Shown here piece after piece: positions 35,017 through 43,628 of a DNA stretch of 64,000 nt (positions within the stretch are counted from its first letter, which is position 1; each line of letters begins with the position of its first letter). Under the pieces are notes generated by a model. The model was not told where the DNA came from and did no database searches. It saw only the letters and a program-made list of their open reading frames with translations. Source of the DNA: Lachnospiraceae bacterium (GTDB lineage Bacteria; Bacillota; Clostridia; Lachnospirales; Lachnospiraceae); contig CAJTDN010000005.1 in the NCBI GenBank assembly GCA_910574865.1, positions 248,001 through 312,000 of the forward strand, written 5' to 3'. Made by a program: the position numbers and the translations under genes.

Positions 35017-36749
35017 AAAACAATTTAAAATGGGCGAAGAAAAACATCCCCCAAGACTTGAAAATCTGGAAAGAACTGATTTCGGAAGTGGACTGGAAGG
35101 ACGTGGGGAAAAAGCTCAAGAAGGACTTCGAGGCCACGAAGGAACGGATTACGGACGAGGTAAAGGCCGTGGCCGCCATGTCCGTTTCCGAACGTGTTGA
35201 CTTGTTGGTAAACGGCGAAAAGCATCTGGGACGCTTGTACCAGACCGGGAAAATCGCCTTCACCAGGCGCGAATGGAAGGGCGTGGAAGGCACCGCCCGC
35301 GACTTCGTCGGCTGGCTGAAAATATGGGGCACGATGTCCGCCATGGTCATGAAAGATCCCATTTCCATCGCCGAGGGTCTGTTCGAATACCGATGGTTCA
35401 GTTCCTATTTGGCCCTTCCCGCCTTTGCCGACCGTAACAACCTCGGTCTGCGAGGCCCGCACGTGACCATGGCCAACGAACTGTTCCTGCCCATGTTCCG
35501 CTATGGGGCAGACGCGATTGCCACGTTGCTTAGGGCAGACGAAAGATTGGGAAACGACCCCAAAATCAGAGAAAAATTATTACTTTTTGACGAGATGACA
35601 ATGAGCCAGATGATGGCCGGCTTCCCGAACCTGGAAGGCATGCCCTATCAATTGATGCCGGTCTTCATGGTATCGGAAATTGACCAGTTGATTTGCATTC
35701 CTTATATTGACGCCGTGGAAAGCTTCGGGCTTCCTTCGGACACTTGCCCGGTACCCACCTCCGAATGTGGCGCCGCCATCATGGACGCGCTTCCGCACTG
35801 TGGCCTGGGATTCATTTCCACGTCCACCCCGTGTGACGGATCCGACATGGCGACCTCCTATCAGGACCGCCGCTTCAAGATGCCGACGTACCCGCTGACG
35901 CTGCCGGTTCGTTACGACGACGAGGACACGGTGGACTGCGGCGCCGAAGACATGAAGCGGTGCATCAAGTGGGTGGAAGACCTGACCGGTGAAAAATGGG
36001 ATTGGGACCACTATTTTGAAGTCATTCGCCGTTTCAACGAACAGACCAACTACGAGATGCATAAGTGGGAAATCAACAAGACGCCTTACCCGCAAGTCAT
36101 CGGGTCGGCTTACGAACTGTTCCGCAAATGGAGCTACGAGATGGACGGCGGCTTGTATCCCGGCACGCACAAGACATTCAAAAAGATTGACAAGATGATG
36201 GACCGCGCTTACGAAAAACGCATGCAGCCTTATCGCGCGCCGATTCGCCATCGCGCCATCGTATGGAGCTGCCCGGCACATTATTACGCCAACTTCTCCA
36301 ACTGGCTGCAAAACTGCTGGGGCATCGGCGTATTGGTTGAGATGGAGAGCCTGAACTTCACCAAGATGCTCAACACCGACGACAAGGAAGAGGCCATCCG
36401 CGACCTGGCCAGGCTGTACGAGCGCATGGTCATGCGCAAGCACACCAATGGCGGCCATGTCCACGTGCTGGAAGAATTGTGGAAGCAAGTGGAAGAGTTT
36501 AACGTGGAAATCGTAATCATGTACCAGCACGTATGTTGCAAGACCATGAGCGGCCTGCAGGGGCTGTTTGACGAGCAGGCACGTGAACGCGGCATCCACC
36601 TCATCTGGGTGGAGCACGACCTGATGGATCCACGTACGGTATCCCGCCGTGACATGCGCAGCAAGATTAACAACTATATGGTAAACGTATTCCAGGAAGA
36701 GCCGCTCGACCCGTCTCTGGTAGAATTTGAAGACGACGTGACCTGGTAA
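35010..36749 (+). CDS. 2-hydroxyacyl-CoA dehydratase superfamily protein, larger subunit
   Basis: 579 aa, about 150-180 residues longer than typical HgdA/B. The extra part is an N-terminal charged helical stretch (DWKDVGKKLKKDFEATKERI). Cys-rich positions are FGLPSDTCPVPTSECGA, LPHCGLGF, STPCDGSD, VWSCPAHYY and MYQHVCCKTMSG. Probably the partner of the preceding protein in a heterodimer reduced by the activase. The 7-nt overlap with the upstream gene indicates coupled translation and 1:1 stoichiometry. GGAGG lies within the end of that gene. Function unassigned. Confidence 0.8.
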   Translation: MLKNNLKWAKKNIPQDLKIWKELISEVDWKDVGKKLKKDFEATKERITDEVKAVAAMSVSERVDLLVNGEKHLGRLYQTGKIAFTRREWKGVEGTARDFVGWLKIWGTMSAMVMKDPISIAEGLFEYRWFSSYLALPAFADRNNLGLRGPHVTMANELFLPMFRYGADAIATLLRADERLGNDPKIREKLLLFDEMTMSQMMAGFPNLEGMPYQLMPVFMVSEIDQLICIPYIDAVESFGLPSDTCPVPTSECGAAIMDALPHCGLGFISTSTPCDGSDMATSYQDRRFKMPTYPLTLPVRYDDEDTVDCGAEDMKRCIKWVEDLTGEKWDWDHYFEVIRRFNEQTNYEMHKWEINKTPYPQVIGSAYELFRKWSYEMDGGLYPGTHKTFKKIDKMMDRAYEKRMQPYRAPIRHRAIVWSCPAHYYANFSNWLQNCWGIGVLVEMESLNFTKMLNTDDKEEAIRDLARLYERMVMRKHTNGGHVHVLEELWKQVEEFNVEIVIMYQHVCCKTMSGLQGLFDEQARERGIHLIWVEHDLMDPRTVSRRDMRSKINNYMVNVFQEEPLDPSLVEFEDDVTW

Positions 36750-36770
36750 AATAAGAAAGGAGAAAACGCT

Positions 36771-37568
36771 ATGAAATATTTTGGAGGATGTGACGTAGGT
36801 TCCACTTATACCAAGGCCGTCATCGTGGACGAAAACGGGAAAATAATGGCCCACACCACGATTCGCAGCAAGATTAATTCTGAAGTTTCCGCCCAGATTG
36901 CCATGGAAGAAGTCATATCGCAGATTCCGGAGCTTGACAACGCGCAGAATCTGGCGTATCTCATCGGTACCGGTTACGGCCGCAACAAAGTTCCTTTTGC
37001 CGATGAAAACATTTCCGAGATTTCCTGCCACGCGATGGGCGTGCACGTGACCGACCCGACGGTAAAGGCCATCATCGACATTGGCGGCCAGGACGTAAAA
37101 GGTATCAGCATCGACACGGACGGCACGGTGAAGAACTTCGCCATGAACGACAAGTGCGCCGCCGGAACCGGGCGTTTCTTCGAGGCGATGGCCAGGAGTT
37201 TCGAGATGTCCCTGACGGATTTCTCAAACCTGTCCCTGACCGCGAAGAACGTGATTCCGATTACCGCGCAATGTACGGTATTCGCCGAGAGCGAGGTCAT
37301 CACTTTGGTCGGCGAGGGCAAGCCGATGGACGAGATTGCCGCCGGCATCCAGATGGCCGTTGCGAAACGGTGCTTCGTCATGGCGAAAAAGGCCGGGGCG
37401 ACCACGGCCATTACCCTGACCGGCGGTTGTGCCAAGAACGCGGGCCTGAAAAACGCCATCGAACATGTATTGAAGCTGAAGGTCATTGACCTGCCTATCG
37501 ATCCTCAATTGATGGGGGCTCTTGGCGCGGCGGAATATGCCAGGCAGAAAGGGCAGGCCAAATCATAA
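36771..37568 (+). CDS. Acyl-CoA dehydratase activase (HgdC-type ATP-dependent reductase)
   Basis: 265 aa ASKHA-fold ATPase. Phosphate loop GCDVGSTYTKAVIVD, second motif IDIGGQDVKGIS, adenosine motif TGGCAKNAGL. The two Cys that bridge a 4Fe-4S between dimer halves are C129 (NDKCAAGTGRF) and C168 (TAQCTVFAESEV), at almost the HgdC positions. It uses ATP to shoot one electron into an HgdB-type partner. Here the partners are the two proteins encoded just upstream. Confidence 0.92.
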   Translation: MKYFGGCDVGSTYTKAVIVDENGKIMAHTTIRSKINSEVSAQIAMEEVISQIPELDNAQNLAYLIGTGYGRNKVPFADENISEISCHAMGVHVTDPTVKAIIDIGGQDVKGISIDTDGTVKNFAMNDKCAAGTGRFFEAMARSFEMSLTDFSNLSLTAKNVIPITAQCTVFAESEVITLVGEGKPMDEIAAGIQMAVAKRCFVMAKKAGATTAITLTGGCAKNAGLKNAIEHVLKLKVIDLPIDPQLMGALGAAEYARQKGQAKS

Positions 37569-37589
37569 AGCCGGGAAAAGGAGTTTGCC

Positions 37590-37754
37590 ATGAAAAAACT
37601 GCTAAAATTATTGATTAAGATTTCTTGTATCACGTTAGGGATACTATTTACGATTTACATGCTGAATCTGGATATGAAGGTCGTGGGCTTCATTTACACC
37701 TGGCTCAACAAGTTCCATGACAAGAAAGATTCACTGAGGGACATCCAGTTCTAG
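37590..37754 (+). CDS. 54-aa single-pass membrane peptide
   Basis: MKKLLKLLIKISCITLGILF begins one TM helix to about residue 25, followed by NLDMKVVGFIYTWLNKFHDK and a charged tail. It has its own GGAG site (AAAAGGAG 5 nt before the ATG). Its TAG stop overlaps the next gene's GTG as TAGTG. No family recognised. Its position inside the operon suggests it anchors or assembles the complex at the membrane. Confidence 0.7.
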   Translation: MKKLLKLLIKISCITLGILFTIYMLNLDMKVVGFIYTWLNKFHDKKDSLRDIQF

Positions 37755-38479
37755 TGAAGCTGTTTGACTCCGTCATTACCGCCACGCAAACGCAGCTGGG
37801 TTCCTTCGCGCCCCAGGTCTGGGACTATGAGGAACAAGGAGCCTGGCCGGACGCTGGCGCGAGCGAGCTGGTATTGCAGCGGGACGCGGCCTACGAGCTG
37901 GGAGGCGGCGGACATCCCGCGGTAAATTTCACCTGCGTGACAACAAACGAGGACTTGGTCGGGCAAAACCAAGTGGTCTTGTATGGTTCGGACTTGGGGC
38001 GTCTGAAAAAAGACGCCCCTTACGCCAGAATCGCCCTCCTGCAGACAACCCCTTTGGAAGGCGACGACGAGGCGGCCTACCGGGCCATCCGGGACATGGA
38101 GTACGTGAAATACCACGTGTTTCCCAAGGGATACATGTTCCGCATTTCTTCCGGGGACTTTCGTGAACAAGTGAGGGTAAGCAGGTCCGCCTTGCGCAAG
38201 GGGATTTCCTTCCGAAGCGTGGGCTTCGACTTCATCCGTCAATATTTGAAGAATCCGAACGTCCTGCGGGTAAAGCTGATTTTCGTCACGGAACCGGACG
38301 CCCCGTACAAGATGTTCCAGGACAGCGCGAAAAAGGCGAACGATATCACCAAGACGCTGACGCACATACTGGACGGGATGGCCACCGACTGCCGTTCCTG
38401 CAACCTGAAGCCCATCTGTGACGAGGTGGAAGGGATGCGCGAGCTGCATTTTAAGCAGGCGAAAGAAGACAAAAAGTAG
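37754..38479 (+). CDS. Short protein resembling the central domain of acetyl-CoA synthase (AcsB/CdhC)
   Basis: 241 aa, GTG start coupled to the upstream stop. Residues ~45-190 follow the pattern of the ACS beta-subunit middle domain (LGGGGHPAVNFTCVTTNEDL; VVLYGSDLGRL; then FRISSGDF, VSRSALRKGISFRSVGFDFI and VLRVKLIFVTE). The C-terminus has C213-x2-C216-x5-C222 (DCRSCNLKPICDE), reminiscent of the first A-cluster cysteines of ACS, but the rest of the A-cluster domain is missing. It may bind nickel and/or iron-sulfur. Similarity is by eye and remote. The CooC- and CooT-like neighbours support a nickel link. Confidence 0.6.
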   Translation: MKLFDSVITATQTQLGSFAPQVWDYEEQGAWPDAGASELVLQRDAAYELGGGGHPAVNFTCVTTNEDLVGQNQVVLYGSDLGRLKKDAPYARIALLQTTPLEGDDEAAYRAIRDMEYVKYHVFPKGYMFRISSGDFREQVRVSRSALRKGISFRSVGFDFIRQYLKNPNVLRVKLIFVTEPDAPYKMFQDSAKKANDITKTLTHILDGMATDCRSCNLKPICDEVEGMRELHFKQAKEDKK

Positions 38480-38521
38480 CACCGCAAACTACATGATTTT
38501 TTTCTTTTCATAGTTTCTATT

Positions 38522-38566
38522 CCGCAAGGAAGGTCGCAGCCCTCTTGGCTACGACCTTCCTTGCGG
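38522..38566. terminator. Bidirectional terminator between the convergent operons
   Basis: A ~20-bp stem CCGCAAGGAAGGTCGCAGCC / GGCTACGACCTTCCTTGCGG with a 5-nt loop. Its right arm also encodes the last residues of the CooT-like gene. Confidence 0.8.
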
Positions 38567-38749
38567 TTCTACCAATATCTTGTTTTCCATCAAATCCATG
38601 CTACGGAGACGCCCCTCGTACTCCGTACGAATCCCCATGATGTCGATGAACGTCAGCTTGCCTTGTTCAATCGAGACATTTGCCACGTTACGGCACAAGA
38701 GGTCTTCCTCCCCTTGCGGCCGCCGCACGTAAACGGCAGAAAGGCACAT
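38549..38749 (-). CDS. CooT-like nickel-binding protein
   Basis: 66 aa. It begins MCLSAVYV with the conserved Cys2 that binds Ni2+ in CooT, followed by the small SH3-like barrel (VANVSIEQGKLTFIDIMGIR, MENKILVE). CooT is a nickel chaperone for CO dehydrogenase; homologues occur also without it. It starts 4 nt after the His-rich gene ends, so the two form an operon facing the cooC-like operon. Its stop codon is inside the terminator hairpin. Confidence 0.8.
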   Translation of the reverse strand: MCLSAVYVRRPQGEEDLLCRNVANVSIEQGKLTFIDIMGIRTEYEGRLRSMDLMENKILVEPQGRS

Positions 38750-38753
38750 GTCC

Positions 38754-39044
38754 TCACTCTCCTTTCAATTCTGATACCACCCGCGCGATTTTTTCATTGC
38801 CCCGCGTGAAATCCTCCACCGCGGCACGAAGCAGTTCCGCCTCTTCCCGCCGAAGGCTCGCCGCCAGGCCATTTAATTCCTCGGCATGGTGCCTGTTATG
38901 TCCCAGCATGTATTCCAACATGGCCAACACTTCCTCGGAAGAAGCCGCCTGCTTGTTTGGGCTTCCATGGGAATGTCCATGCTCATGTTGGTGGTCATGC
39001 CCGTGACCATGTTCTTGTAAATGTTCTTGTTCATGTAAATGCAT
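38754..39044 (-). CDS. His-rich putative nickel-binding protein
   Basis: 96 aa. Eleven His in the first 26 residues (MHLHEQEHLQEHGHGHDHQH and on to HSHG), then a helical domain of about 60 residues (EEVLAMLEYMLGHNRHHAEE ... VEDFTRGNEKIARVV). The His tract is like CooJ or HypB tails that store Ni2+. No GTPase domain is present, so it is not HypB. Start at 39044 follows AAAGGAGG. Followed at 4 nt by the CooT-like gene. Confidence 0.75.
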   Translation of the reverse strand: MHLHEQEHLQEHGHGHDHQHEHGHSHGSPNKQAASSEEVLAMLEYMLGHNRHHAEELNGLAASLRREEAELLRAAVEDFTRGNEKIARVVSELKGE

Positions 39045-39362
39045 ACTCACATCCTCCTTTGCCCGCCGTGCCAACGCGTTGTTGGCTTCCTAACAGCAGG
39101 TCTTCAAATTCAATCAAATACTTTAGCGTTTTCTTTCCCCCTTTCTTGCAATCCCGCAAATCTTATGCCATGCCGGGCTGCCGACCATTTTCGAACAAAA
39201 ATATTATCACTTAAATTATACATGTTTTACAAAAAAAGTCGAGTATTATGAGAAAATTCATGTACTTTTTTTAAGTTAGCGTCGGTGTACAGAGCGCTTG
39301 TTTAATGATACTTCCCTTATCGTCCTAACGGTTAACCAATCACGCCAGGATGCCGCTCATCC

Positions 39363-40190
39363 TCATAAAACCGCGCCCTCCCGCCTATATTCACTCGGCA
39401 GCATCCCGTATTTCTTACGGAACGCCTTGGCAAAGGCCCTGCCATTTGGAAAGCCGTTATCTAAGGCAATTTCCCCAATTGGATGTTCCGTGTTCATCAA
39501 TTCCTTCGACGCATACTCCAGCCGCACGTCCTGCAAGTATGACTTGTAATTAATCCCGGCATATTTCTGGAACATCCGCGACAAATAAGCCGGGGCATAG
39601 CCAAATATTTCCGAAAGAGTTTCCAATGACAGTTCCTCCGTATAATGCTCCTTGATATAAGTCGTGATGGAAGACAACTTTGAAAGTTTTTTGTTTCTTT
39701 TGACCATCTCATCGTTTACTTCCAGCTCGCGGTATATCGTGACCATCATGTATAAAAGCATAAAATACTGGCTTTTTACTTTCATCTCATATCCGCACCG
39801 CTTTTCCATGTAAGACGCGAACATCTCCCCAATCAGCTTCGCCGCCTCCTTGTCATGCTCCTTGGAATGGTGCGCGAAGCGAACGAATTGCTCCCCGGTA
39901 AAATAATCCTCGAACGTCTTTAGCGGAATCTGCAGCACAATCGTCCGATTCGGCACTGGTGAATGAATCGAATGGATTTCATTGGAATTCACGATGATAA
40001 TATCGCCCTCGCGCAACGGGTGTTCCACCTCGTTGATAAAGAACTGCAAACCACCCTCAAGCACCGCGAAAATCTCAATGGAACGGTGCCAGTGCTTGTC
40101 ACGGTAATAATTGCCGTCACCACCCTCGAACAAAAACATCTTGAACGGCAAATCGTCGTTTGGCATCACCAATTCATGGGGAAACTGCAT
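39363..40190 (-). CDS. AraC-family regulator (second of a tandem pair)
   Basis: 275 aa from ATG 40190 (AGGGAGGGAG upstream); a start 11 codons earlier is possible but lies within a poorer site. N-terminal cupin (DKHWHRSIEIFAVLEGGLQF, LREGDIIIVNSNEIHSIHSP) and C-terminal double HTH (LSLETLSEIFGYAPAYLSRM; IGEIALDNGFPNGRAFAKAF; LPSEYRR). It lies 25 bp after another AraC gene, so both are in one transcript, divergent from GH31. Probably responds to a sugar derived from alpha-glucosides. Confidence 0.85.
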   Translation of the reverse strand: MQFPHELVMPNDDLPFKMFLFEGGDGNYYRDKHWHRSIEIFAVLEGGLQFFINEVEHPLREGDIIIVNSNEIHSIHSPVPNRTIVLQIPLKTFEDYFTGEQFVRFAHHSKEHDKEAAKLIGEMFASYMEKRCGYEMKVKSQYFMLLYMMVTIYRELEVNDEMVKRNKKLSKLSSITTYIKEHYTEELSLETLSEIFGYAPAYLSRMFQKYAGINYKSYLQDVRLEYASKELMNTEHPIGEIALDNGFPNGRAFAKAFRKKYGMLPSEYRREGAVL

Positions 40191-40215
40191 GATTTCTCCC
40201 TCCCTTTCTTTATTC

Positions 40216-41214
40216 TTATTCATGGCCTACGATCTGGTCTTCCCCATCCACGCACCGCCGTCCGGCTGGTTCCTTCGGTTCGTGCTCCTGGCATCGTCCG
40301 ACCTCCCTTTCCTCGCGCGCCCTGCTTTTGCCCCTATACTCCCGTGGCGTCACCCCTTCCTCTTTCTTGAACTGGCGGATAAAGTAACTGACATTGTCAA
40401 AACCGCAGTCCAGGCTGATTTCCAACACCGGCTTCGTCGTGTCGCGAAGCATTTCCTTCGCCCGCTCCAGCCGGTGCGAAATCAGATACTGTATCGGCGG
40501 GACTCCCGCGATTTCCTTAAAAAAATGGCACAAATACTGCGGGTTGCATTGCACCTGCCCCGCCATGTCGTCCAACGTCACCTTTTCCGCAAAATGCTCC
40601 TGCACGTATGTGACGATTCGCTTGTAACGGTCAATTTTCTCCTTCTCCGCCGCGCTGAGCACGCTTTCGGTAGAAAGGATTTTATTTCTTTTTTTTAATA
40701 AAAATAACAATCGGTAAAGATTCAGTTTCGTCTCCAGATAATCGACATCGTCAGGGTAATACTGAAAACGGCAAAGTTGCTCGAAAACATCCTTTATTTC
40801 CCCATAGCCATCCTCCCCCACCCGTACCATGTGCGGCAACGACTCCATTCCCGCCAAAATCGGTCCCGTCAGCTTGTCCTCTATCACGTCATGGTAGGCA
40901 AATTTCAAAATATATGGGTTAAAGATCACCGCGTCGTGCACCGTCCCCCGATGGCATCCTTCCAGCCTGTGCAGCTCCCCGCTGTTGACAAAGCAAAAGT
41001 CGCCCTCCCGTAAGATCATGTTTTCCAGGTTCAGTTCCATTCGGAACGTCCCCTTGCGAATATGCAGCAATTCCACCTCGTGGTGCCAGTGCCGTTCCAC
41101 AAAAAAACCATCGGCGTACTGCGGCGTGTGCTCCGGAGAAAAGTGCAGCCTCACCAGCGGCTTTTCCACCGTCCCATGCCACGCGTCCTCCTCTAAAGAA
41201 TGTTCCTTGTTCAT
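40216..41214 (-). CDS. AraC-family regulator (first of a tandem pair)
   Basis: 332 aa. Cupin region RHWHHEVELLHIRKGTFRME with LREGDFCFVNSGELHRLEG. HTH helices VTLDDMAGQVQCNPQYLCHF and ISLDCGFDNVSYFIRQFKKE, then TPREYRGK. The C-terminal ~35 residues after TPREYRGK are charged and atypical (GRCQEHEPKEPAGRR), possibly a read-through extension. ATG 41214 has AGGGAGGG upstream. Divergent from the GH31 gene 311 bp away, with a large palindrome between. Confidence 0.85.
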   Translation of the reverse strand: MNKEHSLEEDAWHGTVEKPLVRLHFSPEHTPQYADGFFVERHWHHEVELLHIRKGTFRMELNLENMILREGDFCFVNSGELHRLEGCHRGTVHDAVIFNPYILKFAYHDVIEDKLTGPILAGMESLPHMVRVGEDGYGEIKDVFEQLCRFQYYPDDVDYLETKLNLYRLLFLLKKRNKILSTESVLSAAEKEKIDRYKRIVTYVQEHFAEKVTLDDMAGQVQCNPQYLCHFFKEIAGVPPIQYLISHRLERAKEMLRDTTKPVLEISLDCGFDNVSYFIRQFKKEEGVTPREYRGKSRAREEREVGRCQEHEPKEPAGRRCVDGEDQIVGHE

Positions 41215-41336
41215 AGAGCCCTCCCTACGCTTTTCACGCGGCGACCCTTCGCAAGCTGCAAAACCATGCGCCATAGGCGCATGCCGCCCTTTGCAAGGGC
41301 TTTCGTTTCTCGCTTTCAGGCGGTCGCCCCTTTCAA

Positions 41337-41401
41337 GTTCGTAGATACGAAGCCTGTCGTTTTGCAAGCAAGCTTGCAACGCCGGTTTCATATCTACGAA
41401 C
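41337..41401. repeat. 65-bp palindrome upstream of GH31 / AraC
   Basis: GTTCGTAGATACGAA at the left pairs with TTTCATATCTACGAAC at the right, with inner TTGCAAGC/GCTTGCAA. Similar architecture (inner GCAAGCTT, outer complementary arms) occurs at 48224-48273. Confidence 0.55.
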
Positions 41402-41524
41402 CGTGAAAATCTGTCTTTTTCGCAAGATTGTGTTATTATTGTATGAAATAATGCAAGATATTTCAATCCTTTTATGTAAAAATAGTATAAAAATACGAAA
41501 TGTGAATCCAAGGAGGTTTTTATC

Positions 41525-43480
41525 ATGATTACAAAGTACACTTATGGCAACCCATTCGACACCGAGGCCATCATGACGCCAATTCCGGCCACGGGGGGCA
41601 CGCCCGTGCACGGCAGCGTTTCCCTTGATGGAGGATTTACCTTTTCTTATACAATGGCCGCCCATGACGTCGTGTATGGGCTTGGCGAGGCGATACGCGG
41701 CATTAACAAGCGCGGGCACCGCTATGTCAGCAACTGCTCCGACGTGCCGGACCATGTCGAAGACTTGCCATCCTTGTACGGTGCGCACAACTTTTTAATT
41801 GTCGACGGCAGGGAGACCTTCGGCTTGTTCTTTGATTATCCGGCGGCGATAACCTTTGACGTCGGCCACTCGCTACAAGACGAATTGACCGTTTCCTGCG
41901 AGGAGGCCGACCTCGACCTCTACGTCATTGAGGGGGAAAGTGCCTACGATATCGTAAGACAGTTCCGCAAAATCATCGGCCGTAGCTATATCCCGCCGAA
42001 ATTCGCTTTTGGCTTCGGCCAGAGCCGCTGGGGCTACACGACCGCCGAGGATTTCAAAAACGTCGTGAAACAATACCGCGAAAACCACATTCCTATGGAT
42101 TTACTTTACATGGACATTGATTACATGGAGGGCTACAAGGACTTTACCGTCAACGAGAAGAACTTCCCGGATTTCAAGGCGTTTGTCGAGGAGATGAAGG
42201 CTCAGGATATCCACCTCGTTCCCATTATCGACGCGGGCGTCAAAATCGAGGAAGGCTACGATGTCTACGAGGAAGGCGTGAAAAATAATTATTTTTGCAA
42301 ACGCGAGGACGGCAGTGATTTCGCGGCGGCGGTGTGGCCGGGGCGCACCCATTTTCCGGACATGCTGAACAAGGATGCCCGCGAATGGTTTGGCAGCAAA
42401 TATGAAATCCTGGTTTCACAAGGCATCGACGCGTTCTGGAACGACATGAACGAGCCCGCCATTTTCTATAGCGATGAGGGATTGGCCGAATACAAGGAAT
42501 TCTTACAAAAATACATGGATGACAAGGACGGCCAGATTCCGTTTTTCGCCGTCCAATACCTGCCAAAAATGTTGTCCAACAGCCCGAAGGATTACGAGCG
42601 GTTTTACCACAACGTGAACGGGAAAATGGTCCGCCATGACAAGGTGCACAACCTTTTTGGCTACAACATGACCCGCGCGGCGGGCGAGGCGTTTGAAAAG
42701 ATTAGCCCCGACAAGCGGATTCTCATGTTTTCCCGCTCCTCCTACATCGGAATGCACCGCTACGGCGGCATTTGGACGGGCGACAACAAGTCCTGGTGGT
42801 CGCACCTTTTGATGAACCTGAAAATGATGCCGTCGCTCAACATGTGCGGGTTCCTTTACTCGGGTGCCGACTTGGGCGGCTTCGGGGCCGACACGACCCG
42901 CGACCTTTTGCTCCGCTGGCTGGCACTCGGCATCTTTACCCCGCTGATGCGCAACCATGCGGCAATAAGGACGCGCGAACAAGAATTCTATCAATTTGAA
43001 AACGTGGAAGACTTCCGCCACGTGGTCGGCGTGCGCTACCGCCTAATTCCGTACCTTTACAGCGAATTCATGAAAGCCGCCTTAAATGACGACATGTATT
43101 TCAAGCCGTTGGCGTTCGACTATCCGGGGGACGAGATGGCCCGCGAGGTTGAAGACCAGTTGATGCTGGGCAATGAAATCATGATCGCGCCGGTATACAC
43201 GCAGAATGCGTCCGGACGCTACGTCTACCTGCCGGAGGAAATGAAATTCGTCAAGTTCATGCCGGACGGAAGCATTTATGAGGAAACATTGCCACAAGGG
43301 TCGCATTATGTAAAAATTGCCTTGAACGAAGTTTCCATGTTCATTCGCAAGGGCAAATGCGTGCCAGTCGTGGACGTGGCGGAGTCCGTGGACAAAATCG
43401 ACATGGACACGCTCAAATATATCGGCTACGAAGGTGCAACGTACGACTTGTACGAGGATGACGGCATCAGCCGGATTTGA
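41525..43480 (+). CDS. Glycoside hydrolase family 31 alpha-glucosidase
   Basis: 651 aa, cytoplasmic. The GH31 nucleophile lies in FWNDMNEPAIFY and the acid/base in WTGDNKSWWSHL. The N-terminal part (MITKYTYGNPFDTEAI, VYGLGEAIRGINKRG) and many blocks (YMDIDYMEGYKDFTVNEKNF, GAHNFLIVDG) are very close to the well-studied B. obeum enzyme, which prefers alpha-1,6 glucosides. The C-terminus stops at YEDDGISRI, about a dozen residues short of that relative. The gene is flanked by AraC regulators and AAGGAGG precedes its ATG. Likely role: hydrolysis of imported isomaltose-type or related oligosaccharides. Confidence 0.9.
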   Translation: MITKYTYGNPFDTEAIMTPIPATGGTPVHGSVSLDGGFTFSYTMAAHDVVYGLGEAIRGINKRGHRYVSNCSDVPDHVEDLPSLYGAHNFLIVDGRETFGLFFDYPAAITFDVGHSLQDELTVSCEEADLDLYVIEGESAYDIVRQFRKIIGRSYIPPKFAFGFGQSRWGYTTAEDFKNVVKQYRENHIPMDLLYMDIDYMEGYKDFTVNEKNFPDFKAFVEEMKAQDIHLVPIIDAGVKIEEGYDVYEEGVKNNYFCKREDGSDFAAAVWPGRTHFPDMLNKDAREWFGSKYEILVSQGIDAFWNDMNEPAIFYSDEGLAEYKEFLQKYMDDKDGQIPFFAVQYLPKMLSNSPKDYERFYHNVNGKMVRHDKVHNLFGYNMTRAAGEAFEKISPDKRILMFSRSSYIGMHRYGGIWTGDNKSWWSHLLMNLKMMPSLNMCGFLYSGADLGGFGADTTRDLLLRWLALGIFTPLMRNHAAIRTREQEFYQFENVEDFRHVVGVRYRLIPYLYSEFMKAALNDDMYFKPLAFDYPGDEMAREVEDQLMLGNEIMIAPVYTQNASGRYVYLPEEMKFVKFMPDGSIYEETLPQGSHYVKIALNEVSMFIRKGKCVPVVDVAESVDKIDMDTLKYIGYEGATYDLYEDDGISRI

Positions 43481-43545
43481 TATTACCGGAATCAAAAGGG
43501 CATGTATGACATGCTTGCGACGTCCGCGTGCCATACATGCCACGC
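43481..43545 (+). repeat. Dispersed non-coding repeat, copy 3 (partial)
   Basis: GATATTACCGGAATCAAAAG, then GGCATGTATGACATGCTTGC, matches the left part of the repeat at 32793-32988 (minus strand). It is followed by the inverted GTGCCATACATGCC. Confidence 0.5.
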
Positions 43546-43590
43546 CTCATAATCGGCGGCGGCATGCCCCGCGCGGGCAACCGTGGTAAA

Positions 43591-43625
43591 ACAAGGGGGC
43601 TGTCGGGTAATGACTGCCCCCTTGT
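43591..43625. terminator. Bidirectional terminator between GH31 and deoB
   Basis: ACAAGGGGGC pairs with GCCCCCTTGT over a 15-nt loop. It lies between two convergent stop codons. Confidence 0.75.
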
Positions 43626-43628
43626 TCA

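Noticed and set aside
35580-37046. 488-codon minus-strand frame opposite the HgdB-like and activase genes
   Set aside because: Shadow of two genes with conserved cysteines and ribosome sites.
33024-37568. Classical 2-hydroxyglutarate or lactate fermentation operon
   Set aside because: No acyl-CoA transferase, dehydrogenase or EtfAB is present; a CooC-like ATPase and an ACS-like protein take their place.
38754-39044. HypB (hydrogenase nickel GTPase)
   Set aside because: The His-rich tail is present but no GTPase motifs follow and the protein is only 96 aa.
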